A stretch of DNA of 64,000 bases from Burkholderia sp. WSM2232 (GTDB lineage Bacteria; Pseudomonadota; Gammaproteobacteria; Burkholderiales; Burkholderiaceae). Location: positions 6,608 to 70,607 of the forward strand of contig NZ_AWZV01000003.1 of NCBI RefSeq assembly GCF_000472545.1, in the 5' to 3' direction. Shown here piece by piece: positions 53,152 through 62,788 of the stretch (positions are counted from its first letter, which is position 1; the number at the start of each line of letters is the position of its first letter). Both the position numbers and the translations under genes were made by a program. The notes under the pieces are model-generated. The model had not been told where the DNA came from, did no database searches, and saw nothing but the letters and a program-made list of their open reading frames with translations.

Positions 53152-54219
53152 ATGCTGCTGCTCAATCCCGGCCCGGTGACGCTCACCGAACGCGTCCGCA
53201 ATAGCCTGTTGCAGACCGACCTGTGCCACCGCGAAAGCGAGTTCTTCGATCTGCAGGAAGAGGCGCGCACGCGTCTCGTCGATCTGTACGGTCTCGACGC
53301 CAGCGAGTGGCAGGCCGTACTGATGACAGGCTCGGGCACGGCCGCCGTGGAAAGCATGACGGCCGCGCTGGTGCCGCAGAACGGCAAATTGCTGGTGGTG
53401 GAAAACGGCGTGTATGGCGAGCGCATTGCGCAGATCGCCGCGCAATACGGCATCGCGCACGAAACGCTCAAGCATGAGTGGATGCAGGCGCCGGATCTCG
53501 CGAAGATCGCGGAACGCCTCGACGCGGACAAGGCGTTCACGCACGTTGCGGTGATTCATCACGAAACGACCACGGGGCGTCTGAACGACCTTGCAGCGCT
53601 CGGTGCGTTGTGCCGCGCGCGCGGCCTGCGCCTGCTGGTGGACGGCGTGAGCAGCTTCGGTGCCGAAGCAATCGACTTCGCCGACACGAGTCTCGATGCC
53701 GTGGCCGCGACCGCCAACAAGTGTCTGCACGGCGTGCCTGGCGCATCGTTCGTGCTGGTGCGCCGCGCGGCGCTAGCCCAGGCGGCGAGCCGCACTTACT
53801 ACCTGGACCTGGGCAGGCTCGCCCGTCTGCAGGATCAGCGCAATACGCCGTTCACGCCGTCGGTGCATGCGTACTACGCGCTCGTCGAGGCACTGCGCGA
53901 AATCGCCGACGAAGGCGGCTGGCGCGCGCGCCACGCCCGCTATGCCGCGCTCGCCGAACAGGTGCGCGCGGGGTTGGCCGAGCGCGGCATCGGCAGCGTG
54001 CTGGCGCCGCAGGAGTCGTCGGTCGTGCTGCGCGCGTACCGGCTGCCGAACGGCGTCAGCTACCCGCAATTGCACGATGCGCTGAAAGCGCGCGGCTTCG
54101 TCATCTATGCGGGGCAGGGCGGACTATCGGCGCAACTGTTCCGTATCTCGACGATGGGCAACATTCACGCCGCCGACATCGACCGCCTGTTGCAGGGCTT
54201 CGCCGAACTCACGAGCTGA
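53152..54219 (+). CDS. phnW: 2-aminoethylphosphonate--pyruvate transaminase
   Basis: This encodes 355 residues from ATG 53152, with AAGGAAG upstream. The opening LLNPGPVTLTERVRNSLL is the signature of the PhnW group of class V aminotransferases. PLP-Lys is Lys190 in ATANKCLHG, and DGVSSFGAEAIDF carries the Asp that holds the pyridine ring. In catabolic loci the enzyme breaks 2-aminoethylphosphonate down; here, with PEP mutase and Ppd, it should run toward synthesis. No phnX (phosphonatase) is in the window, which supports the biosynthetic reading. Confidence 0.9.
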   Translation: MLLLNPGPVTLTERVRNSLLQTDLCHRESEFFDLQEEARTRLVDLYGLDASEWQAVLMTGSGTAAVESMTAALVPQNGKLLVVENGVYGERIAQIAAQYGIAHETLKHEWMQAPDLAKIAERLDADKAFTHVAVIHHETTTGRLNDLAALGALCRARGLRLLVDGVSSFGAEAIDFADTSLDAVAATANKCLHGVPGASFVLVRRAALAQAASRTYYLDLGRLARLQDQRNTPFTPSVHAYYALVEALREIADEGGWRARHARYAALAEQVRAGLAERGIGSVLAPQESSVVLRAYRLPNGVSYPQLHDALKARGFVIYAGQGGLSAQLFRISTMGNIHAADIDRLLQGFAELTS

Positions 54220-54455
54220 TTGCGGCGCTGGCCTCCGCTTGATGCGACCGGCGGGCGCTAATCATTGCGCCCGCGATCGCGCCGGCACGGTTCGCACCGG
54301 CGCGAACTTGCATGCACTCGATGCGCGTTGCACGGCGGATGTCTCCCGTGCGGCTAGTAGCTGATGCAACTGATGCGGCTGATGTAGCTATTGCCTGCTA
54401 GCGTTTGCCGCTTCGCTTGCAACGGTTGACGTAGCGGCGTCGTGCGGCCGGCCGT

Positions 54456-54608
54456 TCACACCGGATCTTTGTCCGGCGGCCCTTCGGGGCGCTGCGGCTC
54501 CTCGGTGTGATGGCCGGGCGACGGCGGCGTCAGCGGATCGCCTTCCGGATCGCGCGTGGGGTCGGCGTTGGGGTCGGGAATCGGGCTCGTATGCATGTCG
54601 AAGCTCAT
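54456..54608 (-). CDS. Small Pro/Asp-rich hypothetical protein (50 residues)
   Basis: A 50-codon frame from ATG 54608 (MSFDMHTSPIPDPNADPTRD ...) to TGA 54456, with AGGTGA upstream. It is rich in Pro, Asp, Glu and His, has no hydrophobic segment and should be disordered. It resembles in composition the 87-residue protein at 6979-7242 (repeated D-P, G-P-P and P-E). Such short acidic PXDP-type proteins may be a family in these bacteria; function unknown. Confidence 0.55.
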   Translation of the reverse strand: MSFDMHTSPIPDPNADPTRDPEGDPLTPPSPGHHTEEPQRPEGPPDKDPV

Positions 54609-54770
54609 TGCATCACCTGTGTTGAAAACTGTGCGGGGCGGCGCGTGCCGTTCACTTCAAGCGTAGACGGTTTTTCCTGGGGTTTCCGGCGCGCGTGAAC
54701 TGTGCGCCGTGCCATTGCGTTGGCGCGTTTCTGTCCGCTCATCTCTCCTCATCTTGCACTGCCGTGCCGC

Positions 54771-55475
54771 TTATTTTTTCACACGACGGCCGACGCTGAG
54801 TTGCCAGTAGCGCTCGGCTGCGAACACGTCGTCGTAATTACCCGGGCCGAAGGCGCGCAACTGGCTCTGATACGCATGCACGGCCTCGCGCTTGAGTTCT
54901 GCACGGCGCTGGGTGTCGATCGTGTGGCCCGCGCTGGGATTGGCAGGCGTCGCCACGATGCCGCGCTGTGCGAGATCCGCCAGACGCGCCTGCACGACGC
55001 CCGGCGTACAGCGGTGAATCGCTTCTTCGTAGCCGAACCAGGCGAGATGCGACAGGCGCGGCAGAATCTCGCAGCAGGCTTCGAACACACGCACATGGTC
55101 GTCGTGATGCAAGCCGAGCGGCATCAGCAACGTGTTGGCCGTGGTTCGATAAATGGTTTCCTCCAGTTGCGCCGCCATTTTGCTGATCGACGGCGAATCG
55201 GCGTACTGGCTCTCGCGAAACGGCATGCGCAGCGGGATAGCGTCGAGCACTTCAAGCGCGCGGTTGTCTTCGAACGTGCGCTCGTGGATCGCTTCGTGCG
55301 CGTTGCCGAAGCCCGACTTCTCATCCCATTCGGTGTGCATCGTGTGCTCGGGCGGCGCGGCGAACACGGTGCAGACCGCAGCGTCGGGATGGGCGGCGAG
55401 CAATGCGCCGCAACTGAAGACGGCGTCGTCGAAATGCGGTGACACGATGAAAAGGCGCGGGCTGGTTTCGCTCAT
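54771..55475 (-). CDS. PIG-L family zinc-dependent deacetylase
   Basis: 234 residues from ATG 55475. The PIG-L zinc motif normally PHPDDE reads PHFDDA here (His14, Asp17), and the third ligand lies in LGLHHDDHVRVFE. The fold should be LmbE-like, acting on N-acetyl groups of glycans, lipids or thiols such as GlcNAc-inositol derivatives. The change of the last Glu to Ala at the motif may alter activity. It is convergent with the phosphonate operon, so a link to surface glycan modification is possible but unproven. Confidence 0.8.
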   Translation of the reverse strand: MSETSPRLFIVSPHFDDAVFSCGALLAAHPDAAVCTVFAAPPEHTMHTEWDEKSGFGNAHEAIHERTFEDNRALEVLDAIPLRMPFRESQYADSPSISKMAAQLEETIYRTTANTLLMPLGLHHDDHVRVFEACCEILPRLSHLAWFGYEEAIHRCTPGVVQARLADLAQRGIVATPANPSAGHTIDTQRRAELKREAVHAYQSQLRAFGPGNYDDVFAAERYWQLSVGRRVKK

Positions 55476-55711
55476 GGGCAGTCGGTGGTTTCGAAAACCA
55501 TGCGCCGCGTGAAGGTTGGCGGAATGGGGCGTGATAATGGCGGCGTCACATCAGCTTAGGCGGAATTGCAGCGAGTTGCGCGGTTGATTCACAGTCCGCG
55601 TGTAGTTCTGGTGGCGATGGCTGTGAGTGCCCGGTCCTGCGCAAGGCGTGTGCCTAGAAGGGGCGTGCGGCTGTTTTTGGAACGCCGCCAACATGGCACG
55701 CGCCGCAGCGC

Positions 55712-56299
55712 TCAAATCCCCCGCAAATCCTCCGGCGTATCCACATCCCGCAGAATGCCCGCATCGTCGACATCGAGCCGCATCAGCCGTTCCGAAGCCA
55801 GCAGCGACCGCGCGCCGCTGTCGCCGTCGAGCGAAAGCAACGCTTCGCGATGCACAGCGCCGAACCCCACCGGATGCCCGCGCTGCCCCGCATAAAACGG
55901 CGCGACGAGGCAGGCGCCGCCGTCGAGCGCGCGCGCGACCGCGCCGATTGTCGAAGGCTCAATGCGCGGCATGTCTGCAAGCGCGACGATCCAGCCTTCG
56001 GCGTCCTCGCTCGCCTGAACGCCGGCGGCGAGGCTTGCTCCCATGCCGCGTTGGGCGGCGGGCGCGAACGCTACGTCGCAGCCCGCATCGTTCAGAAGAC
56101 GCGCAAGCGCTTCGGCGCCCGGCCGCACCACCGCCAGCACGTGGGGCACGGCGAGCAACAGCCGCCGCGCGGCTTCCGCAGCCACGGGCGTGCCGTCGGG
56201 CAGGCGCGCGAGCAGCTTGTTCTGCACGCCGTGCGGATCGAAACGCGAGCCGACGCCGGCGGCAAGCAACAGGCCAGTGGCAAGCGACGCATAAGCCAT
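55712..56299 (-). CDS. MocA-like molybdenum cofactor cytidylyltransferase
   Basis: 195 residues from ATG 56299 (an in-frame GTG at 56308 adds three). The GT-A nucleotidyltransferase motif is GLLLAAGVGSRFDPHG, with ALADMPRIEPSTI for metal binding and GQRGHPVGFG near the substrate. This matches the MocA/MobA-like group. It lies 88 bases after paoC-like on the same strand, so it probably attaches CMP to molybdopterin to make the MCD cofactor needed by the oxidase encoded just upstream. No xdhC/paoD insertase is visible. Confidence 0.82.
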   Translation of the reverse strand: MAYASLATGLLLAAGVGSRFDPHGVQNKLLARLPDGTPVAAEAARRLLLAVPHVLAVVRPGAEALARLLNDAGCDVAFAPAAQRGMGASLAAGVQASEDAEGWIVALADMPRIEPSTIGAVARALDGGACLVAPFYAGQRGHPVGFGAVHREALLSLDGDSGARSLLASERLMRLDVDDAGILRDVDTPEDLRGI

Positions 56300-56386
56300 G
56301 GGAAGCACCGGTCAATGAAATGCTTCCGATTGTGCGGCGCAACGCACGGCGAGGCAAGCGGCCCGCGTGGTTCAGATCCGCGTCGT

Positions 56387-58609
56387 TCAGACCCGTGCCG
56401 TCTGCAAGACCTTGTCGAGCGTGACCGGCAGATCCCGCACGCGCACGCCGGTTGCGTGATACACCGCATTGGCCAGCGCCGCGCACACGCCGGTAATGCC
56501 GATCTCGCCGATGCCGCGCACACCGAGCGAATTGATATGCGGATCAGGCCGGTCGAGAAACGTAATGTCAAGCGAACCGATGTCCGCATTCACCGGCACG
56601 TGGTACTCCGCGAGATTCGCGTTGGTAAAGCGCCCATAGCGCGTATCCAGCCGCGACTCTTCCTGCAACGCCGCGCCCACGCCCCACACAATGCCGCCGA
56701 GCATCTGGCTGCGTGCGGTCTTCGCGTTGAGCACGCGCCCCACGTCATATACCCCGACCACGCGCGGCACGCGGATCGTGCCGAGCTCCGCGTCCACCCG
56801 TACTTCGACGAATACCGCGCCGAACGAGTGAAACGAGTACTTCTGCTTCTCGTCGCCGGGCTTCACGGTAGACGTGGCCTCAATGGGCTTGCCGCCCGAG
56901 CGCGCAATGATCGCCGCGGCCGGATCGCGCCGCGCCGGTTGTGAGCGGCTCGTCACCCAGCCGTTCTCCACGGTGATGTCGTCGAGCGCGAGACCGTGTA
57001 CCGGCGACGCGGGGTCGGCCAGCGCGAGCGCGATCAGTTGCGCACGCGCCGCGTTCGCCGCCTCGCGCACGGCCGGCGCCACGCTCGCCGCGGATTGCGA
57101 GCCGCCCGACACCGGCGCCTTCGGCAGCGACGAGTCGCCAAGCGCGAAGCGGATGTTCTCCGGCGCGAAGCCGAGCGCGTCGGCGGCGACCTGGGTCATC
57201 ACCGTATAGGTGCCGGTGCCGATGTCCTGAGTGCCCGAGGCTACCATTGCTGTGCCGTCGGGCAGAATCCGCGCCGACGCGCCAGCCTCGCTGCGATTGG
57301 CCGGATAAGTAGCGGTCGCCATGCCCATGCCGATCAACGTGTTGCCGTCACGCATGGAACGCGGTGTGGGATTGCGCCGCGACCAGCCGAATTTTTCGGC
57401 GCCGACCTGATAGCACTCGCGCAGCGACTTGCCCGACCACGGCTTGTTTTCCTGCGGATCGACCTCCGCGTAATTTTTCAGGCGCAAGGCGAGCGGGTCC
57501 ATTCTGAGCGCCACCGCCAGTTCGTCCATCGCCGACTCGAGCGCGAACGAGCCGGTGGTTTCGCCCGGCGCGCGCATAAAAGTCGGCGTGCCCACGTTGA
57601 GCGGCACGAGCCGGTGCGTGGTCTGCTGGTTCGGCACCGCGTAGAGCATGCGCGTGACCATGCAACAGGTCTCGGTCCAGTCTTCGATCATCGACGTGCT
57701 CGAGACGCTGTCGTGGCGCATGGCGGTGAGCGTGCCGTCGCGCCGCGCGGCCAGCACGAGGCGCTGTTCGGTGCGCGGGCGCGCGCCGACCGGCCCGAAC
57801 ATCTGCGGCCGTTCGAGCACGAGCCGCACGGGACGCCCGGTCTGTTTCGCAGCCATCGCGCATAACGACACATGCGACCACGACGAGCCTTTGCAACCAA
57901 AGCCGCCGCCGACGAACGGCGAAATCACGCGCACGTCCGCGGGGGAAATGCCGAGCGTCTTTGCGACTGCCTGCACCTCGCCGCTCACGCCTTGCGTCGA
58001 ATCGTAGAGCGTGAGTTGCGGGCCGTCCCAGCGCGCCATCGTCGCATGCGGCTCCATAGGGTTGTGATGCTCGATGGGTGTCGTGTACGTCGCGTCGATA
58101 TGCACGGCGCCGCTTTGCCGGCCGTCCTCGAAATTGCCGCGCTGCGTATCGGTCTGGCGTCCTTGTGGTTTGTCGGGGGCATGCGCGTTGGCCTTCGCCT
58201 GCGCGAAGTCGAGCGTAGCCGCAGCGGCCCGATAGGTAATGCGCAACTGGCGCGCGGCATCGGTCGCATGTTCGAGCGTATCCGCGACGACCACCGCGAC
58301 GGGCTCGTTGTTGTAATGCACTTCGTTGTCCTGCAGCAGCGACAGACGGCGCCCGGCCGGCGGCGCCAATTGCGCCTTGCCGCCGTTCGGCAGACGCGGC
58401 GCGTTCTCATGTGTCATGACGAGCAGCACGCCTGGCATTGCCTGGGCGCGGCTGATATCGATCGACGCGATGGTGCCGCGCGCAATCGTACTCGTGACGA
58501 GCACTGCATGCGCCAGACGCGCTTCCGGAAACTCCGCCGCATAACGCGCTTCGCCGGTCACTTTGAGCAGACCGTCGGTGCGGTCCAACGGTTGACCGAT
58601 CAGATTCAT
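56387..58609 (-). CDS. paoC: Aldehyde oxidoreductase, molybdopterin-binding subunit (PaoC-like)
   Basis: 740 residues from ATG 58609, with a perfect GGGAGGT upstream. The open frame extends further, but the extra 63 residues are the shadow of the next gene. Mo-MPT domain features are EPHATMARWDG, SPFVGGGFGCKG, then FMRAPGETTGSFALESAMDE, and the catalytic Glu near the end in GIGEIGITG. It oxidises aldehydes to acids by hydroxylation at Mo. The start overlaps the FAD-subunit stop, so they are translationally coupled. Together with the FeS and FAD subunits it forms the heterotrimeric periplasmic PaoABC. Confidence 0.9.
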   Translation of the reverse strand: MNLIGQPLDRTDGLLKVTGEARYAAEFPEARLAHAVLVTSTIARGTIASIDISRAQAMPGVLLVMTHENAPRLPNGGKAQLAPPAGRRLSLLQDNEVHYNNEPVAVVVADTLEHATDAARQLRITYRAAAATLDFAQAKANAHAPDKPQGRQTDTQRGNFEDGRQSGAVHIDATYTTPIEHHNPMEPHATMARWDGPQLTLYDSTQGVSGEVQAVAKTLGISPADVRVISPFVGGGFGCKGSSWSHVSLCAMAAKQTGRPVRLVLERPQMFGPVGARPRTEQRLVLAARRDGTLTAMRHDSVSSTSMIEDWTETCCMVTRMLYAVPNQQTTHRLVPLNVGTPTFMRAPGETTGSFALESAMDELAVALRMDPLALRLKNYAEVDPQENKPWSGKSLRECYQVGAEKFGWSRRNPTPRSMRDGNTLIGMGMATATYPANRSEAGASARILPDGTAMVASGTQDIGTGTYTVMTQVAADALGFAPENIRFALGDSSLPKAPVSGGSQSAASVAPAVREAANAARAQLIALALADPASPVHGLALDDITVENGWVTSRSQPARRDPAAAIIARSGGKPIEATSTVKPGDEKQKYSFHSFGAVFVEVRVDAELGTIRVPRVVGVYDVGRVLNAKTARSQMLGGIVWGVGAALQEESRLDTRYGRFTNANLAEYHVPVNADIGSLDITFLDRPDPHINSLGVRGIGEIGITGVCAALANAVYHATGVRVRDLPVTLDKVLQTARV

Positions 58610-59607
58610 GCGACACCTCCCTGGCGGCCGGCGGCCTCGTTCACCGCGCGCACAATGGCGCGTTGCGCGAGCTGCACCTTGAAGCGGTTGCCGGCGAGCG
58701 GCCTCGCGTCGCTTAACGCTGCCGCCGCCGCGCGGGTCAGCGTGGCTTGCGTGAGCGGCTGGCCGTTGAGCGTTTGCTCGGCGGCGCTCGCCCGCCACGG
58801 TTTGTGCGCGACGCCGCCCAAGGCGATGCGCGCTGTCTGCACGCGCTCGCCGTCCATCTGCAACGCGGCGGCCACCGACACCAGCGCGAATGCGTAACTG
58901 GCGCGGTCACGCACTTTCAGATAATGCGAATGCGCGCTGAAAAGCGGCGGCGGAAGATCGACCGCCGTGATCAGTTCGCCGGGACGCAGCGTGGTATCCA
59001 GGTCGGGCCTGTCGCCGGGCAGCCGGTGAAACTCGGCGAATGGAATGCTTCGCTCGCCGGCCGGCCCGCTTACGCGCACCACGGCGTCGAGCGCCGCGAG
59101 CGCGACGCTCATGTCCGATGGATTCACCGCCACGCACTGCGAACTCGCGCCGAGAATCGCGTGCATGCGGTTGTGGCCTTGTAGCGCCGCACAGCCGCTG
59201 CCCGGCAGGCGCTTGTTGCACTGTAAAAACGCGGTGTCGTAAAAGTAAGCGCAACGGGTACGTTGCAGCAGATTGCCGCCAACGGTCGCCATATTGCGTA
59301 GTTGCGCCGACGCGCCGGACAGAAACGCCTGCGACAGCAGTGGATACTGTTCGCGCACCAGTGCATGATTAGCGGCGTCGCTGTTGCGCACGAGCGCGCC
59401 GATGCGAACGCCGCCGCCGGGCAGCGTCGCGATGTCGTCGAGTCCGCTGATATGCGTGATGTCGACGAGCCGCATGGGGCGTTCGACACCGCCCTTCATC
59501 AGATCGAGCAGATTCGTGCCGCCGCCGATGAAGACCGTGCCCGGCTGCTGTGCCGCTCGCACTGCACCTGCAATATCGGCGGCGCGTTCGTAGGAAATCG
59601 CATCCAT
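58606..59607 (-). CDS. paoB: Aldehyde oxidoreductase, FAD-binding subunit (PaoB-like)
   Basis: 333 residues from ATG 59607 (MDAISYERAADIAG). FAD-binding motifs are VFIGGGTNLLDLMKGGVERP and ATVGGNLLQRTRC. The insert with cysteines in RTRCAYF, LQCNKRLPGSGC and SSQCVAVNPSDM is the extra [4Fe-4S] site that distinguishes PaoB from plain xanthine-dehydrogenase FAD subunits. It passes electrons from Mo via FeS to FAD. It overlaps the molybdopterin subunit by four bases. Confidence 0.92.
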   Translation of the reverse strand: MDAISYERAADIAGAVRAAQQPGTVFIGGGTNLLDLMKGGVERPMRLVDITHISGLDDIATLPGGGVRIGALVRNSDAANHALVREQYPLLSQAFLSGASAQLRNMATVGGNLLQRTRCAYFYDTAFLQCNKRLPGSGCAALQGHNRMHAILGASSQCVAVNPSDMSVALAALDAVVRVSGPAGERSIPFAEFHRLPGDRPDLDTTLRPGELITAVDLPPPLFSAHSHYLKVRDRASYAFALVSVAAALQMDGERVQTARIALGGVAHKPWRASAAEQTLNGQPLTQATLTRAAAAALSDARPLAGNRFKVQLAQRAIVRAVNEAAGRQGGVA

Positions 59608-59617
59608 TCGCTCGGCC

Positions 59618-60400
59618 TCACGCGTGCTCGGGGTTGTCGGATCGATCGTGTTGCCCGCGATCGACGTGAGGTTCGGCGCCGGCCGCGCTGGCCGCGCTCG
59701 CATTGGCGCCATTGCCTTCATGCGCGGCGCGTATCGCGGCCACGATGTTCGCATAGGCGCCGCAACGGCAAATATTGCCGCTCATGCGCTCGCGAATCTC
59801 GTCGTCGGAAAGTTGGCTGGGACGTCTGCGCACATCGGCAGTCGCGACGCTCGCCGCGCCGTTGCGAAACTCCTCCAGCAACGCTGTCGCCGAGCATAGC
59901 TGCCCCGGTGTGCAGTAGCCGCACTGAAATGCGTCATGCTCGATGAACGTGCGCTGTAGCGGACTCAATACACCGTTGCTTGCGAGCCCTTCCACAGTGG
60001 TGATGGTGTCCCCTTCGTGCATGACAGCAAGCGTCAGGCACGAGTTGATGCGGCGTCCGTTTGCGATCACCGTGCATGCGCCGCATTGTCCGCGGTCGCA
60101 GCCTTTCTTCGTGCCCATCAGTCCGGCGTACTCGCGCAGCGCATCGAGCAGGGTCACGCGCGGTTCGAGTTGCAACGAATAGGTGCGGCCATTCACGTTG
60201 AGCTCGACGGGTCTCGCCGGTACTGGCTGCGCAACGGGCGCCTGAGCGGCCGGCATGGCGGGCACCTGGCTTTGCGCGCGAAGGTGCGGTGCCGCACCGA
60301 CGGTGGCCGCCGCCGCGGCCGATTGTAGAAAACGGCGCCGCGAAGGTTGATGCAAGGCGACTTCGTCGCCCGAATTTACACATTCGTTGTCTCTTGCCAT
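59618..60400 (-). CDS. paoA: Aldehyde oxidoreductase, [2Fe-2S] subunit with Tat signal (PaoA-like)
   Basis: 260 residues from ATG 60400. A twin-arginine leader (SRRRFLQSAAAAATVGAAPH) sends the assembled complex to the periplasm. Ferredoxin motif CDRGQCGACTV and the second cluster Cys in FQCGYCTPGQL and NICRCGAY are intact. It is longer than bare FeS subunits because of the leader and a Pro/Ala linker. It begins the four-gene operon (paoA-paoB-paoC-mocA-like) and lies 10 bases before paoB. The ribosome site is weak. Confidence 0.92.
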   Translation of the reverse strand: MARDNECVNSGDEVALHQPSRRRFLQSAAAAATVGAAPHLRAQSQVPAMPAAQAPVAQPVPARPVELNVNGRTYSLQLEPRVTLLDALREYAGLMGTKKGCDRGQCGACTVIANGRRINSCLTLAVMHEGDTITTVEGLASNGVLSPLQRTFIEHDAFQCGYCTPGQLCSATALLEEFRNGAASVATADVRRRPSQLSDDEIRERMSGNICRCGAYANIVAAIRAAHEGNGANASAASAAGAEPHVDRGQHDRSDNPEHA

Positions 60401-60554
60401 AACGTTCTATTGACTCCGCTGAAAGGTCAATGCAGGCTGGCGATGCGTCGGTATACGAAGTGTCGTGCGAGAACAATTCAGGTTAGCAAACCCGGCGCCG
60501 CTGCGTGTGCACAGTCACGCAAAACGGTATTGCAGATAATGGAGACAAGCACAG

Positions 60555-62654
60555 ATGACATCAGCCCTTCGAAGCAGCTCCGCGCTGTCGATTGCAATCG
60601 TCGTCGCGCTCGGTGTGAGCGCATGCCACGGGGGGCACGACGACGGTCCACCGCCGCCACAAGCGAACGCGTTGCCGGACTTCATCGTCGGCACGGTCAG
60701 AACGCAGTCGTATGACGGCAATAGTGACGACCTGCTGACGGCCGGACTCGGTAAAACCGGCCTCGCAGCCGCGACTGCGCCGGCCATTGCCAACGCCGCG
60801 CAACCCACGGCCGCCGAACTGCGGCGCCTCGCGATCTGGTCGAACTATCGCGCGCTCGTCGACATGACGAGCAACGGCGGCTATGGGCGCTTCTGGGGCC
60901 CCAATGTCGACCTGAACGGCAACGACACGTTGGGCGAAGGCAAGATTGCAGGCAAGGAGTACCTGGCTTTCGCGGATAACGGCAGCGGTAAGCAGAATGT
61001 CAGCGTGCTTGTGCAGATTCCGGCGAGCTTCAATGCGGATCAACCGTGCATTGTCACCGCCACGTCGTCGGGTTCGCGCGGCGTGTACGGCGCGATTTCC
61101 GCGGCGGGCGAGTGGGGCCTCAAGCGCGGCTGCGCGGTCGCGTACACCGACAAGGGCTCGGGCAGCGGCGCGCATGAATTGTCGACGAATCGCGTCACGC
61201 TGATCGACGGCACCTTGCAGGACGCGAGCGCCGCGGGCAAGGCGAGCCTCTTCACGGCGAACCTCGGCAACACCGATCTCGCCACCTTTAACAGTCAGTT
61301 CCCGAACCGCTACGCGTTCAAACACGCACACTCGCAGCAGAACCCCGAACAGGACTGGGGCAAGAACACCTTGCAGGCAATCCAGTTCGCGTATTGGGCG
61401 CTCAATGATTCATATGGCACGTTGAACGGCTCGACCCGCACTGTGCGCTATAAACCCGGCAGCATTCTGACCATCGCGGCATCGGTCAGCAACGGCGGCG
61501 GCGCTGCGCTTGCGGCGGCCGAACAGGACACGTCCGGCCTCATCAACGCAGTCGTGGTGGGCGAACCGCAAATCAACGTGCGTGTGCCTTCACAAGTGTC
61601 GGTCCTGCAGGGCGGCGTGCCCGTCGGCGCGTTCGGCAAACCGCTTGCCGACTACATGACGCTCGCCAACCTGCTCGAACCATGCGCGGCACTGGCGCCC
61701 GCGGCGACCGGCGCGCCTTATCTGACGACCCTGCCGCTCGCCACCACGACCGCGATTCGCACCGCGCGTTGCACGACGCTCGCGACCAACGGCGTGATTG
61801 CGGGCGGCGACACCGCAACCCAGGCGACCAATGCGCTGGCACTGCTGCATCAGAACGGCTATCAGACCGATTCCGATCTGCTGCACGCGCCGATGTGGGA
61901 CTCGCAAGCGGTGCCGGCCGTAGCAGTGACTTACGCGAACGCCTATGCAAAAGCGAGCGTGACCGACAACCTGTGCAACTTCAGCTTCGGCACCACCAGT
62001 TCGACCGGCGCGGCCGGCGTGACGCCCGCCGTTTCGCCGATGCTCACCGTGTTCGGCAACGGCAACGGTGTGCCACCTACCAACGGTATCGGCCTGGTCT
62101 ACAACGCGGGCACGGTGGGCGCGTTCGATCACCGTCTCGCCACGGTCGATGCGAGCTACGTAGGCGCGGCCTGTCTGCGCACGCTATGGACCAACGGCAC
62201 GCTTACCGCGAACGTGGAACCTATCAAGGTGAACGCGAATCTGCATGGCAAGCCGACCATCATCGTGCAAGGCCGCGCGGACGCTCTCGTGCCGATCAAC
62301 CATGCGTCGCGGCCCTACCTGGCGACCAATCAACTGGTGGAGGGCGGGGCGAGCAGGCTGTCGTTCTACGAAATCACCAACGGTCAGCACTTCGACGCGT
62401 TTCTTGGCGTGGCCGGCTTCGACACGCGCTTCGTGCCGCTGCACTACTACAACATTCAGGCGCTCAACCTGATGTGGAGTCACCTGAAAAACGGCACGCC
62501 GCTGCCGCCGTCGCAGGTCGTTCATACGGTGCCGCGCGGCGGTACGCCCGGCGCCGCGCCCGCCTTGACCACCGCGAACCTGCCGGCCATTGTGGCGACC
62601 CCTGGCGGCAATGCGATCACGGTCGCAAACGGGGCGGTGAACGTGCCGAACTGA
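60555..62654 (+). CDS. D-(-)-3-hydroxybutyrate oligomer hydrolase
   Basis: This encodes 699 residues from ATG 60555, with GGAGACA upstream. The leader ends in a lipobox-like LGVSAC at about residue 24, suggesting a lipoprotein or a signal cut near there. The body (GYGRFWGPNVDLNGNDTLGE, TATSSGSRGVYGAISAAGEW, and the serine nucleophile in SVSNGGGAALAAAEQ) matches the 3HB-oligomer hydrolase family of Ralstonia and Burkholderia. It splits short 3-hydroxybutyrate oligomers to monomers during polyhydroxybutyrate breakdown. DALVPINHASRPYL supplies the Asp, and TNGQHFDAFLG the His. Divergent from paoA. Confidence 0.88.
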   Translation: MTSALRSSSALSIAIVVALGVSACHGGHDDGPPPPQANALPDFIVGTVRTQSYDGNSDDLLTAGLGKTGLAAATAPAIANAAQPTAAELRRLAIWSNYRALVDMTSNGGYGRFWGPNVDLNGNDTLGEGKIAGKEYLAFADNGSGKQNVSVLVQIPASFNADQPCIVTATSSGSRGVYGAISAAGEWGLKRGCAVAYTDKGSGSGAHELSTNRVTLIDGTLQDASAAGKASLFTANLGNTDLATFNSQFPNRYAFKHAHSQQNPEQDWGKNTLQAIQFAYWALNDSYGTLNGSTRTVRYKPGSILTIAASVSNGGGAALAAAEQDTSGLINAVVVGEPQINVRVPSQVSVLQGGVPVGAFGKPLADYMTLANLLEPCAALAPAATGAPYLTTLPLATTTAIRTARCTTLATNGVIAGGDTATQATNALALLHQNGYQTDSDLLHAPMWDSQAVPAVAVTYANAYAKASVTDNLCNFSFGTTSSTGAAGVTPAVSPMLTVFGNGNGVPPTNGIGLVYNAGTVGAFDHRLATVDASYVGAACLRTLWTNGTLTANVEPIKVNANLHGKPTIIVQGRADALVPINHASRPYLATNQLVEGGASRLSFYEITNGQHFDAFLGVAGFDTRFVPLHYYNIQALNLMWSHLKNGTPLPPSQVVHTVPRGGTPGAAPALTTANLPAIVATPGGNAITVANGAVNVPN

Positions 62655-62788
62655 GGCACGCTGGCTGACGGTGGCGGACCACACGCGCAGGGCGGTTGCG
62701 TTGCGCGCGTCGTTCCCTCGGCAATCGGGCCGCGGGTATGAACGATGCTACCGCTGAACGGCAACAAGCGCGTTGCAGAGGACAACCG

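Noticed and set aside
53152..54219. A 2-aminoethylphosphonate degradation role for the transaminase.
   Set aside because: PEP mutase and phosphonopyruvate decarboxylase precede it, and no phosphonatase (phnX) is present, so the synthetic direction is more likely.
54361..54390. Short CTGATG-type triplicate repeat in the gap after phnW.
   Set aside because: Only three imperfect 9-bp copies; likely chance.
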